From: CAWIUB01 sp963839995
Lineage (GTDB): Bacteria; Actinomycetota; Actinomycetes; Mycobacteriales; Jatrophihabitantaceae
NCBI GenBank assembly: GCA_963839995.1
Contig: CAWIXH010000023.1
Coordinates: 4,210-68,209, forward strand
DNA: 64,000 bases
Direction of reading: 5' to 3'
The translations under genes were made by a program, and so were the position numbers. The notes below the pieces were generated by a model. That model was not told the DNA's origin. It did not search any database and was given only the letters and a program-made list of their open reading frames with translations. Shown in pieces: positions 40,590 to 49,391 of this stretch. The first letter of the stretch is position 1, and every line of letters starts with the position of its first letter.

Positions 40590-40903
40590 AGGTACAAGCC
40601 GGTGTTCGACTCGACCCGGTGCGCGGCCACGGCGTGGATGTCACGCTCTCGCAGCAACAGGTAGTCCTCGCCGGAGATCTCGACCTCCTGCCGGTCGTCC
40701 GGGCTGAACAGCACCCGGTCGCCGACCTCGACGACCCGCACATGATTGCCGACCGCGAGCACCTCGGCCCAGATCAGCCGCTTGGATACCTGCGCGGTCG
40801 CCGGGATCAAGATGCCGCCGGAGGAGCGCCGTTCACCGTCTGCGCGCGACACCCGGACGAGCACGCGGTCGTGCAGCATCTTGATGGGCAGCCGGTCGCT
40901 CAC
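40586..40903 (-). CDS. GroES-like co-chaperonin family protein
   Basis: A 105-aa protein with the cpn10 fold: MLHDRVLVRVSRADGERRSS near the N terminus, a GGILIPATAQVSKR mobile-loop-like segment, and GDRVLFSPDDRQEVEISGED. It is a divergent paralogue in which the usual hydrophobic tripeptide of the mobile loop is hard to place. No groEL is adjacent. Such solitary GroES-like proteins occur in this pheA-serS region of some actinobacteria. It overlaps the 3' end of convergent pheA by four bases. Confidence 0.8.
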   Translation of the reverse strand: MSDRLPIKMLHDRVLVRVSRADGERRSSGGILIPATAQVSKRLIWAEVLAVGNHVRVVEVGDRVLFSPDDRQEVEISGEDYLLLRERDIHAVAAHRVESNTGLYL

Positions 40904-41029
40904 CGCTCCAGCCTACGGAACGGCGTCGGCGCGCCCATGCGAAGGAGGTGCTGACCCGGTTGCTGACGCCGAGCTTGCGGTAGGCGGCGGTGGGTCGCAC
41001 CACATCCCGCTGGCCACAGCGCCGCCGGA

Positions 41030-41217
41030 CTAGCGGATGGCGGGAGGACCGGCCCAGCGGTAGACGTTCTCCGGACGGACGGACGGACGGCCCGCCCGTC
41101 GCGCGGTTCCCGGCGGACCAGGCGCTGCGCGGTGAGGTAATCCAGGTAGCGGCGGGCGGTCGGGCGGGACACGCCGACGGCGTCAGCGAGATCTCCCGAG
41201 GACGGCCCGCCGTTGCG
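41030..41217 (-). pseudogene. C-terminal winged-helix fragment of a CitB-type response regulator
   Basis: The minus strand reads GDLADAVGVSRPTARRYLDY followed by LTAQRLVRREPRDGRAVRP, the DNA-binding domain of CitB/DcuR-like response regulators. The usual end (ENVYRWAGPPAIR, stop at 41030-41032) is in another frame. A GGAC tetranucleotide repeated four times at 41073-41088 separates the two; two or five units would restore the frame. An in-frame stop at 41218-41220 and the absence of a receiver domain show the gene is 5'-truncated. Confidence 0.7.
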
Positions 41218-41251
41218 TTACCCCTCGCCCCCTCAAGACTCGTCCTAGTTC

Positions 41252-41432
41252 AAGTCGGTCATGGCCTCCACCCTGATCTGCACGCCCGCGTCGCTGGCGC
41301 AGGGGGTCGGGACGGCGCTCGGGGCGCAGGCCGGCGAGGCGCGGCTGCGCGAGGTGGCTGCCCAGGCCGGGCTCACGCAGTTCCGCCGGGTGGCCGAGAC
41401 GCCGTTCAACATGGTCCTGGAGGCACGTCCGT
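41252..41432 (+). pseudogene. C-terminal fragment of a SAM-dependent methyltransferase
   Basis: The frame gives MASTLICTPASLAQGVGTAL, then GAQAGEARLREVAAQAGLTQ and FRRVAETPFNMVLEARP, the C-terminal end of a family of actinobacterial class I methyltransferases. An in-frame stop precedes it at 41249-41251 and no SAM-binding domain is present. At 41419-41430 it runs directly into flavin-reductase sequence, so one deletion removed both the reductase N terminus and everything between. Confidence 0.65.
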
Positions 41433-41816
41433 CGCGGCGCTGCGTGCGGCGATCGCAGCTGCTGACGCGGTGCTGGTTTGCACACCGGAGTACGCGGGGA
41501 CGCTGCCGGTTTCGTTCAAGAACGCTCTCGATTGGACGGTCGGTGGCACCGAGTTGACCGACAAGCCGGTCGCTTGGGTGAAGGTGGCAGCCGACGTGCG
41601 TCGAGGAGAGGGCGCACACGCGACGCTGGCCACCGTGCTGGGCTACGTGCAGGCCAAGGTGATCGACGGCGCATCCCGATAACCCGCGACGCGGTCGGAC
41701 CCGACGTCCTCAGGACCGATCCCGGAACACGCGCGGCCATCGCCCAGGCTCTTAACGACCTGCTCAAACACGGCGAACAGCATTTCGGTGGCTGCGACGG
41801 CGAGCAAGCTGGCTAG
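41422..41816 (+). pseudogene. NADPH-dependent FMN reductase, 5'-truncated and frameshifted
   Basis: From 41422 one frame reads GTSVAALRAAIAAADAVLVC, then TPEYAGTLPVSFKNALDWTV and GGTELTDKPVAWVKVAADV, the core of NAD(P)H-dependent FMN reductases (flavodoxin fold, TPEY motif). The N-terminal FMN-binding loop is missing. Near 41666 the frame shifts, and the C terminus RRIPITRDAVGPDVLR to ALNDLLKHGE continues in the next frame to 41816. The remnant is fused head-on to the methyltransferase fragment. Confidence 0.75.
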
Positions 41817-41865
41817 GTGTACCGCGTCGGCGCCCCGAAGGGCGTATTCGACGAGCAACACCGGC

Positions 41866-42219
41866 TCAGCCCCAGCCGAGCTCGTGCAGGCGATGTTCGT
41901 CGATGCCGAAGTGGTGGCCGATCTCGTGCACCACGGTGACCGCGACCTCGTGGGCAATCTCGTCCTCGTCCGTGCAGATCTCCAGGATCGGCAGCCGGTA
42001 GACCGTGATCGTGTCGGGCAGGGCGAACGTGTAGTCACTGGTGCGCTCGGTGAGCGCCGTGCCATGGTAGACGCCGAGAAGGGACGGGTCGTCCGGATCG
42101 CGGTCGGCGACCTGGATCACCACGTTGTCAAGCAGCCCCAGCAACTCGGGCGGAATCGAGTCGATCGCGTCGTCGACCAGCACCTCGAAGCGCGAGCGCG
42201 ACATCTGCAGCACCGGCAC
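41866..42219 (-). CDS. Metallopeptidase family protein (minimal zincin)
   Basis: A 117-aa protein of the DUF1025/minimal MMP-like zincin family. The zinc motif HEIGHHFGIDEH (HExxHxxxxxxH type) is near the C terminus, preceded by the family segments IPPELLGLLDNVVIQVADR and TITVYRLPILE. Start is either the GTG at 42219 or the ATG at 42204 (MSRSRFEVLV). In mycobacteria a relative also lies between pheA and serS, so position supports the call. Substrate unknown. Confidence 0.9.
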   Translation of the reverse strand: MPVLQMSRSRFEVLVDDAIDSIPPELLGLLDNVVIQVADRDPDDPSLLGVYHGTALTERTSDYTFALPDTITVYRLPILEICTDEDEIAHEVAVTVVHEIGHHFGIDEHRLHELGWG

Positions 42220-42251
42220 AGTCTCTCAATGCTGGTCAGTAGCCTGAGCAC

Positions 42252-43505
42252 GTGATCGACCTGCGAATTGTCCGTGACGACCCCGACCTAGTACGCGCCT
42301 CGCAACGCGCGCGGGGTGAGGACGAGTCCGCGGTCGACGCCCTGCTCGCGGCCGACGACGCGCGGCGGGCAGCCGTGTCGCGTGCGGACACCTTGCGGGC
42401 GGAGCAGAAGGCGCTGGGCCGCGCGATCGGCGCCGCTGCGCCCGATGCCAGACACCAGCTGCTGGTGCGTGCCAAGCAGCTTGCCGACGAGGTCAAGGCG
42501 GCCGAGGTCGACGAAGCTGCCGCCGACGAGGCGCTGCATAAGGCACATCTGGCCGTCCCGAATCTCGTCGAGCCCGGCGTCCCCCCAGGTGGAGACGCGG
42601 ATTTCGTCACGCTCGCCACCGTCGGCACGCCTCCGCGGGTGGACGCGCCACGCGATCACACCGAGATCGGCGCGGCACTGCGAGCGATCGACACCGAGCG
42701 CGGGGCCAAGGTCAGCGGAGCGCGGTTCTACTTCTTGACCGGTATCGGTGCGCAGCTGGAGCTGGCGCTGGTGAACCTCGCGATGGCGCAGGCCCAGGCC
42801 ACCGGATTCATGGCGGTGATCGCTCCTGCGCTGGTGAAGCCCGAAGCCATGGAAGGGACCGGGTTCCTCGGAGTGCACGCTGCCGAGGTGTACCGGCTGG
42901 CCGACGACGATCTGTATCTGGTGGGCACCAGCGAGGTAGCCCTCGCCGGCTACCACGCTGGCGAGATCCTGCCGGAATTGCCTTTGCGCTACGCGGGATT
43001 CTCGTCCTGCTTCCGGCGCGAGGCTGGCTCGTACGGCAAGGACACCAAGGGCATCATCCGGGTCCACTGGTTCGACAAGGTGGAGATGTTCTGCTACGTC
43101 CCGGTCGACGACGCGCGCGACGAGCTGCAGCGATTGGTCGCCTGGGAAAGGGAGTTCTTCGACACGTTAGAGCTGGCCTACCGCGTCGTCGACGTGGCCG
43201 CCGGCGAGTTGGGATCCTCTGCGGCGCGCAAGATCGACATCGAGGCCTGGTTCCCGTCCCAGGGCACCTACCGCGAGCTGTCGTCCGCGTCGAACTGCAC
43301 GACGTTCCAGGCTCGACGGCTGCACATCCGCACCCGCACCACGTCCGGCGTCACGCCGGTCGCCACGCTCAACGGCACGCTGTGCGCGGTGGCGCGGACC
43401 ATCGCCTGCCTGCTGGACCATCATCAGCAGCCGGACGGGACGGTTTATGTACCCATCGCCTTGCGTCCCTGGCTCGGTGGCCGCGAGGTTCTCACCCCGC
43501 CGTGA
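42252..43505 (+). CDS. serS: Seryl-tRNA synthetase
   Basis: A 417-aa class II aminoacyl-tRNA synthetase charging tRNA-Ser. The N-terminal long coiled coil that grips the tRNA (about 30-100) is followed by a catalytic domain. Motif 2 is FSSCFRREAGSYGKDTKGIIR and motif 3 ends GTLCAVARTIACLLDHHQ. GTG start at 42252. The stop overlaps the next gene as GTGA, indicating coupling to the HAD hydrolase, an arrangement common in actinobacteria. Confidence 0.97.
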   Translation: MIDLRIVRDDPDLVRASQRARGEDESAVDALLAADDARRAAVSRADTLRAEQKALGRAIGAAAPDARHQLLVRAKQLADEVKAAEVDEAAADEALHKAHLAVPNLVEPGVPPGGDADFVTLATVGTPPRVDAPRDHTEIGAALRAIDTERGAKVSGARFYFLTGIGAQLELALVNLAMAQAQATGFMAVIAPALVKPEAMEGTGFLGVHAAEVYRLADDDLYLVGTSEVALAGYHAGEILPELPLRYAGFSSCFRREAGSYGKDTKGIIRVHWFDKVEMFCYVPVDDARDELQRLVAWEREFFDTLELAYRVVDVAAGELGSSAARKIDIEAWFPSQGTYRELSSASNCTTFQARRLHIRTRTTSGVTPVATLNGTLCAVARTIACLLDHHQQPDGTVYVPIALRPWLGGREVLTPP

Positions 43506-44329
43506 TTCGCTTGCTCGCCAGCGATCTCGACGGAACGCTCGTGCGCTCGGACGGAACGGTGAGTTCGCGGACGCGACAAGCTCTGCGACGGGCGGCCAAA
43601 GCGGGCTTGGTCGTCGCGTTCGTCACCGGCCGCCCGCCACGCTGGCTGCACGAGATCGCCGACGCCACCGGCCACACCGGTACCGCGGTCGCCGCGAACG
43701 GCGCCGTGATCTACGACCTGGTGACCGAGACCGCGATTCGCTCGCACCCGCTGTCACCGCAACTGCTGGGGACGCTCACGGCCGAGCTGCGCGCTGCGTT
43801 TCCGTCGGTGTACTTCGGAGTCGAGTACGGGCTGGACTTTGCGTTCGAGCCGGGCTACCAGCACGACTGGGAGATCAATCCGGCGCGTGACCGGCAGGGC
43901 AACCCGATCCCGGCCGCGGTCCAGGCGTCGCTGCGCCAGATCGTCGGCCGTCCGGCCGTCAAGCTGCTCGCCAAGGACCGCGACTCGGACCCGGACGGGT
44001 TCATGCATGACGCGGCAGCAGTGCTGGCCGGCCGCGCGACGGTGACGCATTCGTCGACGCATGGCCTGCTGGAGATCGCGGCACCGGGCGTCACGAAGGC
44101 GAGCGGACTGGCCGAGGTAGCCGCGCTGCACGGCATCCCTCCGGAGCAGGTGGCCGCCGTGGGCGACATGCCCAACGACGTCCCGATGCTCGAATGGGCC
44201 GGGCGCGCGTACGCCGTGGCGAACGCACACCCCGCCGCGCTCGCCGCCGCCGACGAAGTGCTCGCCAGCAACGACGATGACGCGGTCGCGCAGCTGATCG
44301 AGTCGCTGCTGGGCACAACAGCGCCCTGA
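43502..44329 (+). CDS. HAD superfamily hydrolase (Cof-type)
   Basis: A 275-aa class IIB HAD phosphatase starting VIRLLASDLDGTLVRSDGTV with nucleophile Asp in DLDGT. Motif II is FVTGRPPRW, Lys is in KASGLAEVAALHGI, and the acidic motif GDMPNDVPMLEWAG completes the active site. It probably dephosphorylates a sugar or nucleotide phosphate; the substrate is not predictable. GTG 43502 overlaps serS by four bases. Confidence 0.93.
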   Translation: MIRLLASDLDGTLVRSDGTVSSRTRQALRRAAKAGLVVAFVTGRPPRWLHEIADATGHTGTAVAANGAVIYDLVTETAIRSHPLSPQLLGTLTAELRAAFPSVYFGVEYGLDFAFEPGYQHDWEINPARDRQGNPIPAAVQASLRQIVGRPAVKLLAKDRDSDPDGFMHDAAAVLAGRATVTHSSTHGLLEIAAPGVTKASGLAEVAALHGIPPEQVAAVGDMPNDVPMLEWAGRAYAVANAHPAALAAADEVLASNDDDAVAQLIESLLGTTAP

Positions 44330-44503
44330 CTGTGGCTTGCCGCCGTGGTCTGATGTGTTGGCTAGTAGGGCCCCTCGCGAGCTGACGGTTTCGTGGAGCT
44401 GCCCTACGGTGGAGCGGAGCGTCTTGCACTACGCGCTCGCTACTACTGGCTGGCGGCATCGCGCGCATAGTGTGATTCCGTTGTTATTGCTGGCGATTCT
44501 CGC

Positions 44504-44533
44504 TTGTGTCGTGCCGTAACCGGCTGATAGAAT
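44504..44533 (+). promoter_or_regulatory. Candidate leaderless promoter of the DUF222/HNH gene
   Basis: TTGTGT at 44504-44509 and TAGAAT at 44528-44533 with an 18-bp spacer; the start point would fall at about 44540-44541, on the ATG. The 211-bp region from 44330 is noticeably more A/T-rich than its surroundings and otherwise holds nothing recognised. Confidence 0.5.
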
Positions 44534-44540
44534 CAAACAC

Positions 44541-45842
44541 ATGTTCGAGAGTCCAGCAGCTGCGGTGACCGTCGAGGTCGCCGTGAAGCAGCTGGCCGAC
44601 GCGGTGGACACGCTGCTCGCGGTGGACCTGACCTCTGCGTCGCGGGGCGAGCTGCTGGAGCTGGCCCGCGGCCTGGAGACCCAGCGGCGGCGGCTGCCGG
44701 CCGCGGACCACGCGTTGATCGGCGAACTGGACGCCCGGGCGGTGGCCGGGGAGCTGGCCTGCGCGTCCACCGCGGCGTTGCTGATGCAGCTGCTGCGTAT
44801 CACCCCGGGGGAGGCGCGGGCCCGGGTGCGGGCGGCTGGGGACCTGGGGGCGCGGCGCACGCTGACCGGCGACCTGCTGCCGCCGGTGTTCCCGGCGGTC
44901 GCCGCGGCGCAGGCCGAGGGGGCCATCTGCGACCGGCACGCCGCGATCATCCGGCACACGGTGCACGCGCTGCCCGCCGCCGCGGCCGAGCAGGCCGAGC
45001 AGGTGGAGGCGGCGCTCACCGGGCACGCGCTGCACTTGGATCCGGACCAGCTGGGCAAGGCGGCCCGGCGGCTGCTGGCCTGCCTGGATCCGGACGGCAC
45101 CCGGCCCGACGACGCGGACCACGCCCGGCGCCGCGACCTGACGCTGCACCGGATGGCGGACGGGTCGGCCCGGCTGACCGGCTACCTCACCCCCGGCTGC
45201 GCCGCGGTCACCGAAGCCTGGCTGGACGCGTTGGCCGCCCCGGTGCCCGCCGCGGACGGCGAGCCGGACCGGCGCAGCGGCGGGCAACGCCGCCACGACG
45301 CGCTGGAAGACATCGGCCGCCGCGCCCTGCGCACCGGTGACCTGCCGGACTGCGGTGGCACCCCGGCCACCCTGCTGATCACCCTCACCCTCGACCAGCT
45401 GGAGTCCCGGCTCGGTGTCGCCACCACCAGCCACGGCGGGCTGATCTCCGTCCCGGAGGCGCTGCGGCTGGCCGGCGAAGCCGACCTCATCCCGGTCGTG
45501 CTCACCGACACCGGCGGCGTCCTGGCCCATGGCCGCAGCCGCCGGGTCGCCTCATCTGGACAGCGTCTGGCCCTGGCCGCCCGCGACCGCGGATGCTCCT
45601 TCCCCTCGTGCGATCGGCCACCGGCCTGGTGCCAAAGCCATCACATCGTGCCGTGGATCGACGGCGGCCCCACCGACCTGGACAATCTGACCCTCGTCTG
45701 CGGGTTCCACCACCGGGAGTTCGCCAGGCGCGGCTGGGCCTGCCAGATCACCGACAGCCTCGCTCACTGGATACCCCCAGCCTTCCTCGACCCCGAACGA
45801 ACACCCAGACGCAACACCGCCCACGACACGGTGCTGAGCTAA
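44541..45842 (+). CDS. DUF222 / HNH endonuclease (13E12 repeat family) protein
   Basis: A 433-aa protein with the N-terminal DUF222 domain (about 15-330) and a C-terminal HNH nuclease domain CSFPSCDRPPAWCQSHHIVP followed by GGPTDLDNLTLVCGFHH. These multicopy actinobacterial proteins behave like selfish or mobile elements in copy number, but their function is not established. All HNH residues are present. A remnant of a second family member lies at 55633. The gene stands alone, flanked by A/T-rich upstream DNA and a 262-bp empty region downstream (45843-46104), where I see nothing. Confidence 0.93.
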   Translation: MFESPAAAVTVEVAVKQLADAVDTLLAVDLTSASRGELLELARGLETQRRRLPAADHALIGELDARAVAGELACASTAALLMQLLRITPGEARARVRAAGDLGARRTLTGDLLPPVFPAVAAAQAEGAICDRHAAIIRHTVHALPAAAAEQAEQVEAALTGHALHLDPDQLGKAARRLLACLDPDGTRPDDADHARRRDLTLHRMADGSARLTGYLTPGCAAVTEAWLDALAAPVPAADGEPDRRSGGQRRHDALEDIGRRALRTGDLPDCGGTPATLLITLTLDQLESRLGVATTSHGGLISVPEALRLAGEADLIPVVLTDTGGVLAHGRSRRVASSGQRLALAARDRGCSFPSCDRPPAWCQSHHIVPWIDGGPTDLDNLTLVCGFHHREFARRGWACQITDSLAHWIPPAFLDPERTPRRNTAHDTVLS

Positions 45843-46104
45843 CAACGGTGCGCGGTCATCAGCCTCGCGAACGTGTGACGGCTTCCCACGCCCGGCGAGT
45901 GCCAGCGGACATCGGAATCCTTCTGCCGGGCCAATGTCCGGGACCGTGATGGGTACGAAGTCGATGCGGTGGGAGCCCCGCGGTAACACACGTCGAGGCG
46001 GTCTCAGCTTTGCGGATGTGCACGCGAGGAACCTATCGGGGGACGATCGCGCAGGTCCCGATCCGGTTGCCCGAGGCTCTCGCCAAGCCCGAAGCAGTTC
46101 GACG

Positions 46105-46665
46105 ATGATGACGTCCGTGGACGGTGACGTCGTACTTCGTGGTGCTCGCGTCGTATTGGTGCCGGTGACGGTTGATCATGTTCCGACGCTTCGGCGGATC
46201 CTGCACACGCCGGCAGTGCGATCGTGGTGGGGAGATGATGACGCGTCCGCCCACTGGCCGTTCGACGACGCGAGCGTTGTTCCATTCGTGGTGCTGCTCG
46301 ACGGGCTCGTGGTGGGAATGGTGCAGTACGGCGAGGAAAACGAGCCGAGGTACCGGCACGCGTCGATCGACATCTTCCTCGACGCGGCCGTGCATGGGCA
46401 TGGTGTCGGCCGCGACGCGGTGCGGGTAATCGCCCGCCACCTGATTCGTGATCGCGGGCACCACCGGCTGGTCATCGACCCGGCCGCGGACAACGAGTTT
46501 GCGATCCGGTGCTACGCCGCGGTGGGTTTCCGTCCCGTCGGCGTCATGCGTCACTACGAACATGACGCCGACGGCGACGGTTGGCACGACGGTCTGCTGA
46601 TGGATCTGCTCGCCGAAGAACTCCAGGCCGGCGACCGAGTCGGCGGCCGAGCCCAGCATGGGTGA
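46105..46665 (+). CDS. GNAT family N-acetyltransferase (AAC(6')-like)
   Basis: A 186-aa acetyl-CoA-dependent acetyltransferase. Start at ATG 46105 or 46108. Diagnostic segments are LRGARVVLVPVTVDHVPTL, GMVQYGEENEPRYRHASIDI, the acetyl-CoA loop HGHGVGRDAVRVIARHL and DPAADNEFAIRCYAAVGFRP. This pattern matches the group that includes aminoglycoside 6'-N-acetyltransferases, but many members are not resistance enzymes, so I do not assign drug resistance. Confidence 0.85.
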   Translation: MMTSVDGDVVLRGARVVLVPVTVDHVPTLRRILHTPAVRSWWGDDDASAHWPFDDASVVPFVVLLDGLVVGMVQYGEENEPRYRHASIDIFLDAAVHGHGVGRDAVRVIARHLIRDRGHHRLVIDPAADNEFAIRCYAAVGFRPVGVMRHYEHDADGDGWHDGLLMDLLAEELQAGDRVGGRAQHG

Positions 46666-46721
46666 AGGCGAGGCCGATTCTCGGTGGCACGCACCGGGCG
46701 GCGTCGGGCACACTGCGTCGC

Positions 46722-47237
46722 ATGTCGTTCGAACTCGCCCAAGTGAACATCGCTCGGCTCGCCGCACCGCTGGACGACCCGAGGTTGGCCGAGTTCGTGG
46801 CAGCACTCGATCCGGTGAACGCCGTTGCCGACGCCGCGCCGGGGTTCGTGTGGCGGTTGCAAACCGAGGACGGCAACGCGACGGCGGTGCAGGCCTTCAC
46901 CTGGGATGCCGCCGATAGCGCGGGCGTGATCGTGAATCTGTCCGTGTGGGTCGGCGTGGAGCAGCTCGCCGCATTCGTGTTCGGCGAGTTCCACCGTCAG
47001 GTACTGCGCCGGCGCCGCGAGTGGTTCCTGCACATGACTGAGGCCTACACCGCGTGCTGGTGGGTTCCCGCCGCGCATCGACCCAGTACCGACGAGGCTG
47101 AACAGCGCATCCGCCACCTACGCGCGCACGGCCCAACCCCGTACGCCTTCACGGTGCGCGAGAGCTACCCGCCGCCGGACGCCGCCGCCCGCGATCAGCT
47201 GGTACGTGGCGCCGACGACTGGCTCTGTCCAGCCTGA
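46722..47237 (+). CDS. DUF3291 domain-containing protein
   Basis: A 171-aa protein starting MSFELAQVNIARLAAPLDDP, with PGFVWRLQTEDGNA, LSVWVGVEQLAAFVF and WFLHMTEAYTACWWVPAAHR, matching the DUF3291 family related to antibiotic biosynthesis monooxygenase folds. Function unknown. ATG at 46722, 56 bp after the acetyltransferase gene. Confidence 0.9.
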   Translation: MSFELAQVNIARLAAPLDDPRLAEFVAALDPVNAVADAAPGFVWRLQTEDGNATAVQAFTWDAADSAGVIVNLSVWVGVEQLAAFVFGEFHRQVLRRRREWFLHMTEAYTACWWVPAAHRPSTDEAEQRIRHLRAHGPTPYAFTVRESYPPPDAAARDQLVRGADDWLCPA

Positions 47238-47257
47238 CCATGCCCGTGGCTGGACAG
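47225..47257. terminator. Hairpin between convergent DUF3291 and acyl-CoA synthetase genes
   Basis: CTGTCCAGCC (47225-47234) and GGCTGGACAG (47248-47257) pair perfectly over 10 bp with a 13-nt loop. It covers the DUF3291 stop and ends 5 bp before the acyl-CoA synthetase stop, so it can terminate both strands. Confidence 0.65.
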
Positions 47258-47262
47258 GCGCA

Positions 47263-48687
47263 TCATGAGCGCAGCGCGGCCCGCCGGGTCTTGCCGGTGG
47301 ACGTCTTCGGCAGCGCGTCGACGAAGCGAACCTGCCGTGGGTACTTGTACGGCGCGGTCTCGGCCTTGGCGTGTTCCTGCAGGTCCGCGGCGAGGGAATC
47401 GCTCGCCAGGTGGCCGGGGCGCAGCACCACGACCGCCCGCACCAGCTGCCCCCGCACCGGGTCAGGCACGCCGACCACCGCGACATCGGCTACCGCGGGG
47501 TGCGTGCGCAGGACGTCCTCGACCTCGGCTGGTCCGATGCGATAGCCGGAGCTGATGATGACGTCGTCGGCACGGCTCTCGAAGTACAGATAGCCGTCAT
47601 CGTCGGCGCGCACCTGGTCGCCGGTGCGCCACGGGCCGGGCGCGACCGGGACGCCGTCGTAGCCGAGGAAGAAGGTGGGGATGGTCGCCGGGTCAAGCAC
47701 CAGTTCGCCGTCGTCGATCCACGCCTTGATGCCGGGCAGCGGCCGTCCCATCGACCCGGGCGGGGCGACCTCACCGGGCCGGACGGCTGTCACGTGCCCG
47801 GTCTCGGTCTGGCCGTAGCCGTCGGCGATCGTCAGCCCGGTCGCCGTCCGCCAGGGGGCGAGGACGGCGACGCCGAGGGCCTCACCGGCGGTGATCAGCC
47901 GGCGCAGTGACGGCAGGTCGGCGAGGGCGACCCCGGCCGCGATCAGCCGATACTCCGTGGGCGCCATGCACAGCACGTTCACCCGTTCGGTGCGAATCGT
48001 CGCGAGCCGCTCGGCCGGGTCGAACCGGCGGTCCTGCAGGAGTGCGGCGGCGCCGCCGAGCCACGGCGCGATGAAGCTGTTGCGCGCGGACTTGGACCAG
48101 CCGCTGGCGGCCGTCGACCAGACCAGCTCACCCTCGTGCGGCGCGACCCAGTGCTGTGCCTGCAGCCGTTGCCCCCACAGATAGCGCTGACCGTGCATCG
48201 CCGGTTTCGGCTGCCCGGTTGTCCCGGACGTGAAGAGCACGAACGCCGGATCGAGCGAGCCGAGCTCGGCGAACGGGGGCGCGGCGGCCGTGGCGAACAG
48301 CGCCGGATCGGGGACGGTGAGCACGGGACAGTCGGCGGCCGCGAGCGCCGCACGATTGCGTTCGTCGGCGATAGCCAGCGCCGGACGAGCCCGGGCCAGC
48401 CGCAACGCGAGATCCTTCGGGCGCAGCTGCTCGCTGCAGGGCAGGGTGGCGGCACCGATGTGCAGGCAGGCGAGCACCGTCAGTGCCCACTCGGCGCGGT
48501 TGCCCATCAGGGTCAGCACGACGTCGCCGCGCCGCACACCGTGCGTTACGAACGTCGCAGCCAGTCGCGCCGACGCGGTCGCGAGCTGGCCGAACGTCCA
48601 CTCCCGCCGCTGTCCGCTTGACGACAGCGTGACGAGAGCGCGGCGGTCCGCTGGCGCCGCGGCCACAACGTCCCGGGCGAAGTTCAC
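47263..48687 (-). CDS. Acyl-CoA synthetase (AMP-dependent, medium-chain type)
   Basis: A 474-aa ANL-superfamily adenylate-forming enzyme that activates a carboxylic acid to its CoA thioester. The P-loop FVLFTSGTTGQPKPAMHG, the A5 motif DGYGQTETG, the hinge motif FESRADDVIISSGYRIGPAE and the C-terminal catalytic Lys in KTSTGKTRR are all present. Shorter than most acetyl-CoA synthetases; the N terminus MNFARDVV fits benzoate/medium-chain CoA ligases. Substrate uncertain. Confidence 0.9.
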   Translation of the reverse strand: MNFARDVVAAAPADRRALVTLSSSGQRREWTFGQLATASARLAATFVTHGVRRGDVVLTLMGNRAEWALTVLACLHIGAATLPCSEQLRPKDLALRLARARPALAIADERNRAALAAADCPVLTVPDPALFATAAAPPFAELGSLDPAFVLFTSGTTGQPKPAMHGQRYLWGQRLQAQHWVAPHEGELVWSTAASGWSKSARNSFIAPWLGGAAALLQDRRFDPAERLATIRTERVNVLCMAPTEYRLIAAGVALADLPSLRRLITAGEALGVAVLAPWRTATGLTIADGYGQTETGHVTAVRPGEVAPPGSMGRPLPGIKAWIDDGELVLDPATIPTFFLGYDGVPVAPGPWRTGDQVRADDDGYLYFESRADDVIISSGYRIGPAEVEDVLRTHPAVADVAVVGVPDPVRGQLVRAVVVLRPGHLASDSLAADLQEHAKAETAPYKYPRQVRFVDALPKTSTGKTRRAALRS

Positions 48688-48696
48688 GGCACAGGT

Positions 48697-49305
48697 CTAC
48701 AGGTATTGCCCGGTGCCGTGTGCCTGCTCCTCGGCGTCGCGGCTGCCGGGCACACCAAACCGCGGACCTCCTGGACCGCCGACGATCTGCCCGCCCGGCC
48801 CAACGATCACGTGTCCGCTCGACGCGCCGGGCGGAAGCGCCCGCCTGCGCATCTCTTCCAGCTGCGCCTGTGCGGCCATCTGCTGCGCGAACAGCGCCGT
48901 CTGGATGCCGTGGAACAACCCCTCCAGCCAACCCACCAGCTGGGCCTGCGCGACCCGCAATTCGGCCTCGGTCGGCACCCCCGTCCCGAACGGCAAGGTG
49001 AACCTTTCGAGCTCCTCGCGCAGCTCCGGGGCGAGGCCGTCCTCCAGCTCGTGAATGGACGTTTCGTGGATTTCCCGAAGGCGCTGACGGCCGGCCTCGT
49101 CGAGCGGCGCGGCCCGCACTTCTTCCAGCAATTGCTTGATCATCGTGCCGATGCGCATCACCTTGGCAGGCTGCTCGACCATGGCCGTAATCTGTTCCCC
49201 GTCGTCACCGGGCGCAGCGGTCTGCGCAGTTGCCTGCGCAGGTTTCGCAGTGGAGGGCTCGGGCGGCTGCGGGGATTGATCGGTGGTCTGCATCGCGTCG
49301 GTCAT
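48697..49305 (-). CDS. bpa: Bacterial proteasome activator Bpa (PafE)
   Basis: Bpa forms a dodecameric ring that docks on the 20S proteasome and opens it without ATP. The 202-aa protein has a disordered N terminus, a helical core (about 45-150, starting EQPAKVMRIGTMIKQLLEEV) and ends in GQYL, the C-terminal tetrapeptide through which Bpa engages the proteasome. ATG at 49305 with TGAGG upstream is preferred over the further GTG-type start. The adjoining aminotransferase-fold and quinone-oxidoreductase genes match the Rv3777-Rv3780 neighbourhood (recalled), which implies this organism has a proteasome. Confidence 0.94.
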   Translation of the reverse strand: MTDAMQTTDQSPQPPEPSTAKPAQATAQTAAPGDDGEQITAMVEQPAKVMRIGTMIKQLLEEVRAAPLDEAGRQRLREIHETSIHELEDGLAPELREELERFTLPFGTGVPTEAELRVAQAQLVGWLEGLFHGIQTALFAQQMAAQAQLEEMRRRALPPGASSGHVIVGPGGQIVGGPGGPRFGVPGSRDAEEQAHGTGQYL

Positions 49306-49391
49306 GACCTCAGTCTGGCCCAAGGCAACGGGCGGCTACGACTGGGTTCGCCGGGCACGTATGCCCTGACCGACAAGCGAGGTAGTGCCGC

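Noticed and set aside
46105..46665. Aminoglycoside resistance gene
   Set aside because: The GNAT resembles the AAC(6')-like group but this group includes many non-resistance enzymes; sequence alone does not justify the claim.
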